This document shows positions 1 through 5,399 of a stretch of 5,468 bases of DNA, one piece after another. The notes beneath the pieces are model-generated. The model was not told where the DNA came from. It did not search any database and saw nothing but the letters and a program-made list of their open reading frames with translations. Source of the DNA: Prochlorothrix sp035285005 (GTDB lineage Bacteria; Cyanobacteriota; Cyanobacteriia; Prochlorotrichales; Prochlorotrichaceae); NCBI GenBank assembly GCA_035285005.1, contig JAYKIB010000284.1, forward strand, positions 1 through 5,468, read 5' to 3'. The position numbers were made by a program, and so were the translations under genes. Positions within the stretch are counted from its first letter, which is position 1. Each line of letters begins with the position of its first letter.

Positions 1-8
1 GCAGATTC

Positions 9-29
9 ACCCTCATCCCCCAGCCCCCT
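9..29. repeat. Left fragment of a C-rich REP-like intergenic repeat
   Basis: A C-rich stretch of the form ACCCTCATCCCCCAGCCCCCT. Sequences of this kind are common dispersed intergenic repeats in cyanobacteria (from memory of the family, not a search). It normally continues into a CTCCC/GGGAG hairpin. Here that continuation is replaced by a small TGCCC-TCC-GGGCA hairpin (31-43) and a 26-bp tandem array, and hairpin-like sequence only resumes at about 190. It is probably one half of an interrupted element. Confidence 0.4.
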
Positions 30-54
30 ATGCCCTCCGGGCAGGCGAAGCCAA

Positions 55-180
55 CGACTGCGCTCAGGGCACCGCCCGTTCGACTGCGCTCAGGACATCG
101 CCCGTTCGACTGCGCTCAGGACATCGCCCGTTCGACTGCGCTCAGGACATCGCCCGTTCGACTGCGCTCAGGACATCGCT
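55..180. repeat. 26-bp tandem repeat, about 4.8 copies
   Basis: The unit begins CGACTGCGCTCAGGACATCG and ends CCCGTT. Copies start at 55, 81, 107, 133 and 159. Copies 2, 3 and 4 are identical, copy 1 differs at two positions, and copy 5 stops matching after about 21 bases. Since 26 is not a multiple of three, reading frame shifts from copy to copy, which argues against a coding repeat. The core TTCGACTGCGCTCAG resembles a widely dispersed bacterial intergenic motif. Identity of the central copies suggests recent slippage amplification, so copy number may vary between strains. Confidence 0.95.
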
Positions 181-208
181 TCTTCCAAGCTGAGAGAAGG
201 GGAAAAGT

Positions 209-231
209 CCCTCTCCCTTGTTGGGAGAGGG
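209..231. repeat. Perfect 9-bp hairpin of a REP-like element
   Basis: CCCTCTCCC (209-217) pairs perfectly with GGGAGAGGG (223-231) across a 5-nt TTGTT loop. It continues into ATTAGGGAGAGGG (232-244), the usual tail of this dispersed repeat type. There is no T-run after it, so it is a repeat element more than a classical terminator. Confidence 0.75.
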
Positions 232-265
232 ATTAGGGAGAGGGCTTCCAAAACGGGATGCACCC

Positions 266-292
266 GGGTTGGGCGGCTTCGCCGCCCAACCC
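266..292. repeat. Perfect 12-bp hairpin with TTC loop
   Basis: GGGTTGGGCGGC (266-277) is exactly complementary to GCCGCCCAACCC (281-292), separated by TTC. This is the strongest stem in the window. It is followed by AATTAATC and not a T-tract, so an intrinsic terminator role is doubtful. It could instead act as a REP unit, a transcript-end stabiliser for an upstream gene outside the window, or an insulator before the downstream lipoprotein gene. Confidence 0.75.
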
Positions 293-309
293 AATTAATC
301 GAGGTGCCC

Positions 310-344
310 TAGACTTGATGAGGCTGGATTAGACTTGATGAGGC
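310..344. repeat. Doubled 15-nt motif TAGACTTGATGAGGC, 20 bp apart
   Basis: The 15-mer occurs at 310-324 and again at 330-344, with a 20-bp period. The pair is bracketed by an imperfect inverted repeat: CGAGGTGCC (300-308) pairs with GGCGACCTCG (342-351) apart from one bulged base, which puts the copies largely in the loop. It ends about 20 bp before the lipoprotein start. It could be a pair of operator half-sites, a leader RNA structure or a decayed repeat. No good -35/-10 pair was found in it. Confidence 0.7.
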
Positions 345-372
345 GACCTCGAAAACCCCAAGCGTTTGTCCA

Positions 373-966
373 GTGATCCGCGTCAGCATCAAAGCCACTG
401 TCCGATCTCTATTGCCCAGGTTTTTCCAGCCGTGCCGACCCTGGGGGGTAATCCTGGCGATCGGGTTGGTCAGTTGTGGCGATCGACCTCGGGTCCTGAA
501 CTTACCCTTCAGTGCCAATCCCCTCAGCGTCAACAGTCCCTATACCGAAGCCGACCCCCAGATCAGTGGTCGCTACCTGGTCTACACCTCCGATCGCCAG
601 GGCCGCACGGAAATATATGCCTATGATTTGCAGGAGCAGCGCCCCTTGCCCCTGCCCGGCCTCAATGCTAGCCTGACGGGATTTGCCCAGGCCGAGACCC
701 TCGTGCAACATCCCAGCATTTCGGAAGATGGTCGCTATCTGGTGTTTGTGGGATTACGGGAAGGTCGATCGATTTTGTATCTGTACGATCGCCAGGGCCA
801 GCGCACTCGTCCCCTAACGCCCGCGATCGCGGGGTTTATTCAGGATCCGGTAATTAGTGCCAATGGTCAGCGGGTTGCCTTTAGTATTGCGGTGGGGACT
901 CAGTGGGATGTGGCGGTGTATGACCTGTCCGGTCGCCCGCTACCCATTCCCACCAATCCTCGCTAG
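373..966 (+). CDS. TolB-like PD40-repeat lipoprotein
   Basis: The 197-residue protein has a basic N-terminus, a hydrophobic run (about 24-34) and the lipobox LVSC with the lipidated cysteine at 35. It should be a signal peptidase II substrate anchored outside the cytoplasm. The mature part contains three WD40-like PD40 (TolB) repeats, at about 59-86, 112-139 and 157-185. Each has the pattern xxPxIS-x-GRYLVF...xxYxYDL, for example SEDGRYLVF. A complete TolB propeller has six blades, so this is half-size; it may dimerise or be a scaffold. The start is uncertain. GTG at 373 gives an unusually long signal peptide with another cysteine at 21. TTG at 412 would give a typical 22-residue lipoprotein signal. 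Neither has a clear Shine-Dalgarno. It ends 35 bp from the convergent ABC gene. No Tol-Pal genes are nearby, so a role in Tol-Pal is not implied. Confidence 0.85.
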   Translation: MIRVSIKATVRSLLPRFFQPCRPWGVILAIGLVSCGDRPRVLNLPFSANPLSVNSPYTEADPQISGRYLVYTSDRQGRTEIYAYDLQEQRPLPLPGLNASLTGFAQAETLVQHPSISEDGRYLVFVGLREGRSILYLYDRQGQRTRPLTPAIAGFIQDPVISANGQRVAFSIAVGTQWDVAVYDLSGRPLPIPTNPR

Positions 967-1001
967 CGGGCAAGGATGGGATCGGGTGAGATGCCCCCGA
1001 C

Positions 1002-2771
1002 TTACTGGAATTGCTGGGCGTAATAGGCCGCATACTTGCCCTTTTGGGCTAATAGCTCACTATGGTTACCGGATTCCACCACCTGCCCCTGCTCCAGAAC
1101 CAAAATTCGATCGGCCTTGCGCACCGTCGCGAGGCGATGGGCAATAATAAAGACCGTACGATTTTGCATCAGACGTTCCAACGCCTCCTGGACCAGAGCT
1201 TCCGATTCCGCATCAAGGGCGCTGGTGGCTTCATCTAGAATCAGAATCTGGGGATCCAGCAAGACCGCTCGGGCGATCGCCAGTCGTTGCCGTTGCCCCC
1301 CCGACAGGTTCACCCCCCGCTCTCCCAGCAACGTTCGATAGCCGTCGGGCAACTGCGTAATAAACTCGTGGGCATTGGCCACCCGTGCCGCCGCTTCCAC
1401 CGCCGGCCAGTCAATTTCCCGCTGACCAAAGGCAATATTTTGGGCCACACTGCCGGAAAACAGGATTGTTTCCTGGGGCACAATGCCAATGTGGCGGCGC
1501 AGACTCGTCAGGGTGAGGGATCGGACATCGTAGCCATCAAGCAAGATACTCCCCCCCACTACATCGTAAAATCGGGGCAAGAGATTCATAATCGTACTTT
1601 TTCCGGCCCCGGAAGCCCCCACGAGTGCCACCGCTTCGCCGGGGGCGACGGTAAAGCTGACACCGCGCAACACAGGTTGGCCGGCATGATAGGCAAAGGT
1701 CACGTTCTGGTACTGGACCCGCCCCTGGATCGGAGGCAGGTCGATCGCGTCGGGAGATTCCGTGACACTGGGTTCGATCGCCAGCAGTTCAAACACCCGA
1801 TCGACGGAGGCTTCCGCCTGTTTGTACAGGTTGTAGTTTTCCGTGAGGTGGGCGATCGGGTCGATCAGCATCGCCACCGCTGCCACATAACTAATGAACT
1901 TTGCCCCGGTCAAATTCCCCTGGGCCACCTGCCAGGTGCCCAACAGCAGCAACAGCAGCACACAGAGGGCATACAAAAACCCCACCACCGGATGTTGCAC
2001 CGCCTTGAGCCACTCAGCCGAGTATTGGGCCCGACGGTTCCGTTCCGCTGCAATACTAAAACGTTCTAATTCGTAGTCTTCCGCTGCAAAGGCTCGCACC
2101 AGACGGATTCCGCTGAAAACCTCGGTTAACAGGGAAGAGAGATCCGAAATTTGGGTCTGACTGCGGCGGGAGAAGTGCAGGAGTCGATCGCCAAACCAAC
2201 CAATCAGAATACTCATCAGCGGTACCGCCACCAGTGCCGCAACGGTCATCGCCCAGTTGAGCCAGACCATATAGATCATCACCGCCACCAGTTGCAACAG
2301 GCAGGGCGTGGTGTCATGGAAGAGCTTTTGCACCGCCTCCCCCACGCGATCCACATCTTCCGTGAGGCGGTAGGTGAGGTCGCCGGTCTTGGCTTGCTCG
2401 AAGTAGCGCAGGTCAAGGCGGTGGAGGTGGCGATAGACCGATCGACGCAAATCAAAGGTAATGCCCAGGGCCGCCTTGGCCATGAGGGAGTCCTGGCCAT
2501 ACTGGGCCACTTTGTGGATCAAAAAGCCCCCGGCAATCAGTGCCGCCAGTTCTCCCATTTCCTGCACCTGACCACTACCCAGGAACTGGGCCGCTTCTCC
2601 GGCAAGATAGGCCAGGATTGGCCAAAAGGCGATGAAAACCAAGGTGCAGACTAGGGCTGCGATGATGGTACTGCGGTAAGCGCTGAGGTAGGGCAAAAGG
2701 TACAGGTAGTTCGATCGGGGTTGGGGTCGATCGATCGCTTGGGGGGAGGAAAAGACAGGTGCAGGGGTCAA
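1002..2771 (-). CDS. ABC exporter half-transporter (MsbA-type fused permease and ATPase)
   Basis: The 589-residue protein has a complete type IV ABC exporter layout. About six membrane segments lie within 30-312, with the exporter-type motif AEDYELERF near 230-238. A nucleotide-binding domain runs from about 350 to 589: A-loop Tyr361, Walker A GASGAGKST (385-393), Q-loop Gln433, signature LSGGQ (489-493), Walker B ILILDE (509-514), D-loop SALD (517-520) and H-loop His545. All catalytic elements are intact. It should homodimerise in the plasma membrane and export a lipid, glycolipid, peptide or drug; the substrate cannot be read from sequence. The start used is TTG at 2771. No in-frame ATG or GTG occurs upstream before a stop, and the next Met (72) lies past the first membrane segment. 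A weak -10 (TAAAAT, 2804-2799) lies upstream but lacks a well-spaced -35. It is divergent from the 3030 gene. Confidence 0.96.
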   Translation of the reverse strand: MTPAPVFSSPQAIDRPQPRSNYLYLLPYLSAYRSTIIAALVCTLVFIAFWPILAYLAGEAAQFLGSGQVQEMGELAALIAGGFLIHKVAQYGQDSLMAKAALGITFDLRRSVYRHLHRLDLRYFEQAKTGDLTYRLTEDVDRVGEAVQKLFHDTTPCLLQLVAVMIYMVWLNWAMTVAALVAVPLMSILIGWFGDRLLHFSRRSQTQISDLSSLLTEVFSGIRLVRAFAAEDYELERFSIAAERNRRAQYSAEWLKAVQHPVVGFLYALCVLLLLLLGTWQVAQGNLTGAKFISYVAAVAMLIDPIAHLTENYNLYKQAEASVDRVFELLAIEPSVTESPDAIDLPPIQGRVQYQNVTFAYHAGQPVLRGVSFTVAPGEAVALVGASGAGKSTIMNLLPRFYDVVGGSILLDGYDVRSLTLTSLRRHIGIVPQETILFSGSVAQNIAFGQREIDWPAVEAAARVANAHEFITQLPDGYRTLLGERGVNLSGGQRQRLAIARAVLLDPQILILDEATSALDAESEALVQEALERLMQNRTVFIIAHRLATVRKADRILVLEQGQVVESGNHSELLAQKGKYAAYYAQQFQ

Positions 2772-2885
2772 AGTGTCGGGCCAGCAAGGGACGGGTTTAT
2801 TTTACATTGATGCCCCAGCCTTCTCCTCAACATCTGGACCACTCCCCCACTATGCACCTAGGACAACTCCCGCTGGGGCACCTCG

Positions 2886-2954
2886 CACAATCCCAATGAC
2901 TACCGTAGTGTCCACGGCACAATCAGGGTGGCGGCGTGTGGCGAACGCCACAAT
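2886..2954 (+). promoter_or_regulatory. Three CACAAT repeats at 32- and 31-bp spacing
   Basis: CACAAT occurs at 2886-2891, 2918-2923 and 2949-2954, each preceded by GC, GG or CC context. The spacing is close to three helical turns, so all three would face the same side of the DNA. The last copy forms part of the right arm of the palindrome at 2937-2952. They lie upstream of the promoter at 2971-2999 and may be activator contact sites. Short hexamers can recur by chance. Confidence 0.35.
2937..2952. promoter_or_regulatory. Candidate CRP-family operator (16-bp palindrome)
   Basis: TGTGGCGAACGCCACA is a perfect inverted repeat with a 2-bp centre. It matches the CRP/SyCRP1 consensus TGTGA-N6-TCACA at eight of ten defined positions, with a symmetric change at the fifth base of each arm. 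It also resembles the related NtcA site GTA-N8-TAC (as GTG-N8-CAC). Its centre (2944.5) lies 61.5 bp upstream of the start site predicted from the -10 box (about 3006), the class I activator distance known for CRP. It could also affect the divergent ABC gene. Confidence 0.5.
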
Positions 2955-2970
2955 TCATCGCAGTGTCCTA

Positions 2971-2999
2971 TTGGCATTCCCCTGGGCAAGCAGTATAGT
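2971..2999 (+). promoter_or_regulatory. Sigma70-type promoter for the 3030/4198 cassette
   Basis: -35 TTGGCA (2971-2976) and -10 TATAGT (2994-2999) are separated by exactly 17 bp; each differs from consensus at one position. The predicted start of transcription is near 3006, giving a leader of about 24 nt before ATG 3030. This placement supports ATG 3030 over the upstream GTG at 2928, which would lie outside the transcript. Confidence 0.7.
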
Positions 3000-3029
3000 A
3001 AATATGTACCACTCAAAGGCCATGGAGAA

Positions 3030-4226
3030 ATGGCACAGCCAACATCGCCCCAATCCCAGCCCCAGTCTGCCTATTCTTCCCGATCGCCCGAATCATGCCA
3101 GCCCCGGCCTCCCCGCCAGGCTCCCCAAGCTTCCGCCCCGTCCGATCGGGGACCCCAACACCCAAGCGCTACGCCCCCACCCCGGCCCCCAGAAACCGAG
3201 GCCACTCGATCGCGCTTGGAGCCAGATGGCGGCGATCGATCGCCCCAATTGCAGCTTTACCGTCATCCCCACCGTGCCCCCCAGGGTCCACCCCCAAGTC
3301 TGCCCCAAAATCCGCCCATGCCCCAGTCTTCGGCTCCCAGACCTTACTCAGATTCATCCTATCCGGACGCGCATCACACAGAGGTTTCCCATCCCGAGGT
3401 GACGTATCCCGACGCAAACTACTCCGACGCAAGTTACCCCGACGCAAGTTACCCCGATGCAAACTACCCCGATCCCCCCTATCATGACGCCGCTTCTAGA
3501 GAACGGGAATACCAGGCAGTAAATTACGGAAATATGACTTATCCTAACCCCTCATACTCCCAGGCACCGTATCCTGATAACTCACAGCTCCAGGCATCCT
3601 ATCTCAACACGGCCTATCCCGACGCGGCCTATCCCAACGGGCCCTACCCCGATGCGCCGCATCCCGCCTCTCCCCATCCCCAGCCTGCCTATGCCCCTGC
3701 CCCCCCTGCCTATCCTCCCCCCCATCGCCCACCGGGTCTGCCCCCCCACGCAGCGCCCCAGTCCCCACCCTCCTACTCCCATCCCACATCCCCTACCCCA
3801 TCCCATCCCGCCCGATCGACTTTCACTCACACTAGAATCCCACCCCTCGGGCCGTTATCTCGACCCTGGTCCCTGTGGGGGCTATTTGCCCTCTTTTTAG
3901 GGGCGATCGTGCTTTTAATCGGTCCAGGGCGGGTCTTTTCCAGTGCAGTGCATAAATCGAATCGGCATTGCCAGGAGGTGATCCAACCCCAAACCGTCCT
4001 ATCACGGGCCCAACTCGCCCAACTGCTGACGATACCCGAGCGTGATCCAAAACAGCGAATCCAGGCCATTATTGCGGAACCTTACTGCATCATGCCATCG
4101 GTCCAGATCCGAGCCGGCACTCCGGCCCTGCGGGAAGCCTATCCCCTAGAGTTTGATCCTGAAACGTGGTTGGTTGTTCTCTATGAAGGAGATGAATATG
4201 CGGGTTACCGGTTCCTTTATCGCTAA
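3030..4226 (+). CDS. Pro/Tyr-rich single-span membrane protein with pentapeptide array and C-terminal conserved domain
   Basis: The 398-residue protein has no known function that I recognise. Residues 1-105 are Pro/Gln/Ser-rich and look disordered. Residues 106-225 form 24 five-residue units, consensus Y-P-D-A-x, with Tyr or His at the first position of 22 of them and no insertion or deletion. Residues 226-280 are again Pro/His-rich. One membrane segment follows (about 283-298, LWGLFALFLGAIVLLI). The final 100 residues form a compact domain with two cysteines (314, 353) and a conserved-looking end (WLVVLYEGDEYAGYRF). I associate that domain with cyanobacterial hypothetical proteins, from memory only. 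There is no signal peptide; flanking charges do not settle topology. ATG 3030 is preferred because the promoter start site falls between it and GTG 2928. GGAG lies only 2 nt from the ATG, so the ribosome site is poor. It overlaps the next gene by 29 bp. Confidence 0.85.
   Translation: MAQPTSPQSQPQSAYSSRSPESCQPRPPRQAPQASAPSDRGPQHPSATPPPRPPETEATRSRLEPDGGDRSPQLQLYRHPHRAPQGPPPSLPQNPPMPQSSAPRPYSDSSYPDAHHTEVSHPEVTYPDANYSDASYPDASYPDANYPDPPYHDAASREREYQAVNYGNMTYPNPSYSQAPYPDNSQLQASYLNTAYPDAAYPNGPYPDAPHPASPHPQPAYAPAPPAYPPPHRPPGLPPHAAPQSPPSYSHPTSPTPSHPARSTFTHTRIPPLGPLSRPWSLWGLFALFLGAIVLLIGPGRVFSSAVHKSNRHCQEVIQPQTVLSRAQLAQLLTIPERDPKQRIQAIIAEPYCIMPSVQIRAGTPALREAYPLEFDPETWLVVLYEGDEYAGYRFLYR
3345..3704 (+). 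repeat. In-frame 15-bp repeat array encoding (Y/H)PDAx units
   Basis: There are 24 consecutive 15-bp units. The best-preserved block is 3405-3479 (five units such as TACCCCGACGCAAGT), where neighbours differ by a few bases; outer units are more diverged at DNA level but keep the five-residue register. The motif is not the A(D/N)Lxx right-handed beta-helix pentapeptide repeat. The pattern suggests old expansion with a younger core duplication. Confidence 0.85.
4186..4191 (+). promoter_or_regulatory. Shine-Dalgarno AAGGAG deciding the start at 4198
   Basis: AAGGAG lies 6 nt before ATG 4198, inside the end of the upstream gene. Other in-frame starts (TTG 4153, ATG 4183, ATG 4192) lack a suitably placed site, so ATG 4198 is chosen. 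The position supports translational coupling with the upstream gene. Confidence 0.75.
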
Positions 4227-4665
4227 AGTTGCGGGGATTGCGGGGATAATTGGCTTAGTAGTGGGTCATTTCTGGTGGAAGCGACCGGAGGCACCGGCAG
4301 CGCGAGCCTTACAGGTTCAGCAGCAGTGGGAGTTGGAAATCGGACAGCGGGTGGCGGATTACCGCATTGTGGGCGGATTGGGCGATATCTCGATCGCACT
4401 CCAGGGGGGCAAGGTTCAGGCTCCTTTTGGGGGGGAAGTGCGGCCCCATATGCCGGATTGTGTTATTTTCTCGTCGCCGGGGGTACCTGCCTATCTCTTT
4501 CGGCTGTGTGGCCTGCACCGGCCTCAGCTGGGTGCGGTGAAGCAGGGAGAGACGATCGGGGCAGGGGAAATGCTCCAGTTTGCCACGTTACGGAAACAAC
4601 CGGATGGTTCCTGGTCGTTGGTAGAGCCGTCGCGGGATTTACTGGAGCGATCGTTAAGGCGCTAG
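4198..4665 (+). CDS. Small membrane-anchored protein with degenerate LytM/barrel-sandwich-like domain
   Basis: The 155-residue protein has an N-terminal hydrophobic segment (about 9-26) with no lipobox, giving a single-span anchor or uncleaved signal. A short linker (27-45) is followed by a beta-rich domain (about 46-155). The string GKVQAPFGGEV (71-81), then VKQGETIGAGEMLQF (114-128) and a VEPSRDLL ending (142-149) follow the order seen in M23/LytM and lipoyl-like domains. In true M23 peptidases an HxH motif precedes the closing strand; here the matching place reads LQFA, so zinc ligands are absent and peptidase activity is not expected. Two cysteines (88, 104) could form a disulfide if the domain is exported. 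The start overlaps the previous gene by 29 bp, indicating coupled translation and a probable shared complex or process. The family name is unknown to me; the LytM resemblance is inference from motif order. Confidence 0.85.
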   Translation: MRVTGSFIAKVAGIAGIIGLVVGHFWWKRPEAPAARALQVQQQWELEIGQRVADYRIVGGLGDISIALQGGKVQAPFGGEVRPHMPDCVIFSSPGVPAYLFRLCGLHRPQLGAVKQGETIGAGEMLQFATLRKQPDGSWSLVEPSRDLLERSLRR

Positions 4666-4691
4666 GGATAGCCCTTGGTGGACGTGGCGGT

Positions 4692-5030
4692 TTAACCGGG
4701 GGGCCAGTTCAGGGGTCGTCCACCCAAAATGTGGAGATGGAGGTGGAATACGGTTTGTCCGGCCCCTTCGCCGTTGTTGGCCACCACTCGAAAGTCACTG
4801 AGTCCCAGTTGCTCTGCAACGGTGCCAACTTTGATGAGGAGGTGACCGAGGAGGGCGTGATCGTCGGGGGTTGCGTCGGAGAGTTTGGGGATCGGTTTTT
4901 TGGGGATAAGCAGGACGTGGGTGGGGGCTTGGGGGTTAATGTCGCGGAATGCAAGGCAAAGGTCATCTTCATAGACGATATCGGCGGGAATCTCGCGGTT
5001 GATAATTTTGGTAAAAAGGGTGTCGCTCAT
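4692..5030 (-). CDS. HIT family (HINT-type) nucleotide-binding hydrolase
   Basis: The 112-residue protein has the full length expected of a bacterial/eukaryotic HINT-type histidine triad protein. Conserved parts in order: FTKIINREIPADIVYEDD (6-23), NPQAPTHVLLIPKKPI (32-47), GQTVFHLHLHILGG (91-104). The triad His96-x-His98-x-His100 is intact, with His98 the expected nucleophile. Family members hydrolyse purine nucleoside phosphoramidates and acyl-adenylates in the cytoplasm; the in vivo substrate is generally uncertain. ATG 5030 is chosen because homologues begin close to this Met; a TTG at 5045 would add five residues. No clear Shine-Dalgarno is seen. It ends 26 bp from the convergent 4198 gene and shows no functional tie to it. 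It is a single intact gene. Confidence 0.95.
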   Translation of the reverse strand: MSDTLFTKIINREIPADIVYEDDLCLAFRDINPQAPTHVLLIPKKPIPKLSDATPDDHALLGHLLIKVGTVAEQLGLSDFRVVANNGEGAGQTVFHLHLHILGGRPLNWPPG

Positions 5031-5061
5031 GGTTGATGTCGGCAAGAAGTCTTCAAGAACA

Positions 5062-5087
5062 GGGAACGGCGGGGTGAGGGGTTGGGG
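5062..5087 (+). other. G-rich tract with canonical G-quadruplex pattern
   Basis: Four G-runs (5062-5064, 5071-5074, 5078-5081, 5084-5087) are separated by loops of 6, 3 and 2 nt, satisfying the G3+N1-7 rule on the + strand. The text GGGGTGAGGGGTTGGGG also looks like a fragment of the C-rich intergenic repeat type seen at 9-29, in opposite orientation. It lies 32 bp upstream of the HIT start. Formation in the cell is untested. Confidence 0.4.
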
Positions 5088-5129
5088 TTGCTCCTAGGGC
5101 AGCGAACCCTTAGGTATTAGGTATAGGGT

Positions 5130-5399
5130 ATGGCTGGGGTTACGATCGGGTTTTATTTTGCAGAGGAACAAGACGATCTAGAACTAGCAGCAACCTCTTG
5201 GTCAACCGTAGCCCGTATTTACTACGATCTCCGTCGCCAGGGCTTAACCGTTCGCAGCCCGATCGACTGTTTCATCGCTCAAATTGCCCTCGATCATAGA
5301 GCAACCTTGGTTCATAACGATCGAGATTTTGCAACCATTGGCCAAATTCGCCCCTTAGAACACTACCGCTTTCAACCCTCCATCTCCGAGTCATCCTGA
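5130..5399 (+). pseudogene. 5'-truncated VapC-type PIN-domain toxin remnant
   Basis: The open frame gives 89 residues. From about residue 8 onward it matches the C-terminal part of a VapC ribonuclease: DLELAATSWSTVARIYYDLR, then VRSPIDCFIAQIAL (41-54) with acidic Asp46, then LVHNDRDF (60-67) with Asp64/Asp66. An intact VapC is usually about 130 residues and starts with a conserved MxxxDTS motif carrying the first catalytic Asp, followed by a conserved Glu. Both are missing. Just before ATG 5130 there is an in-frame TAG (5124-5126), and the upstream 84 bp are G-rich repeat-like DNA, so the 5' part was lost and not merely mis-started. No antitoxin gene is adjacent. Endonuclease activity is not expected. 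It could alternatively be an expressed orphan fragment, but nothing supports that. Confidence 0.7.

Noticed and set aside
55..180. Possible CRISPR array
   Set aside because: The units are directly abutting with no unique spacers; it is a simple tandem repeat.
30..236. 68-residue open frame through the 26-bp repeats
   Set aside because: The repeat period is not a multiple of three, so the translation is the same DNA read in rotating frames; the frame also runs through a hairpin repeat. No family resemblance.
968..996. Terminator between the convergent lipoprotein and ABC genes
   Set aside because: Only a 5-bp GGGCA/TGCCC stem with a 19-nt loop and no T-tract; too weak to call.
1287..2069. 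260-residue open frame on + strand
   Set aside because: It is entirely antisense to the well-supported ABC exporter gene, with low-complexity His/Gln-rich translation.
2811..2880. Inverted repeat TGCCCCAG / CTGGGGCA in the divergent region
   Set aside because: The arms are 8 bp but 54 bp apart with no other support; likely chance in GC-rich DNA.
2928..3029. GTG 2928 as start of the Pro/Tyr-rich protein
   Set aside because: It would place the palindrome, the -35 and the -10 inside the coding region; ATG 3030 fits the promoter better.
2773..3402. 209-residue open frame on + strand
   Set aside because: It spans the divergent promoter region, reads across the predicted transcription start, and overlaps the Pro/Tyr-rich gene in another frame.
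4275..5036. 253-residue open frame on + strand
   Set aside because: It overlaps the 4198 gene in another frame and is antisense to the intact HIT gene; Gly-rich shadow translation.
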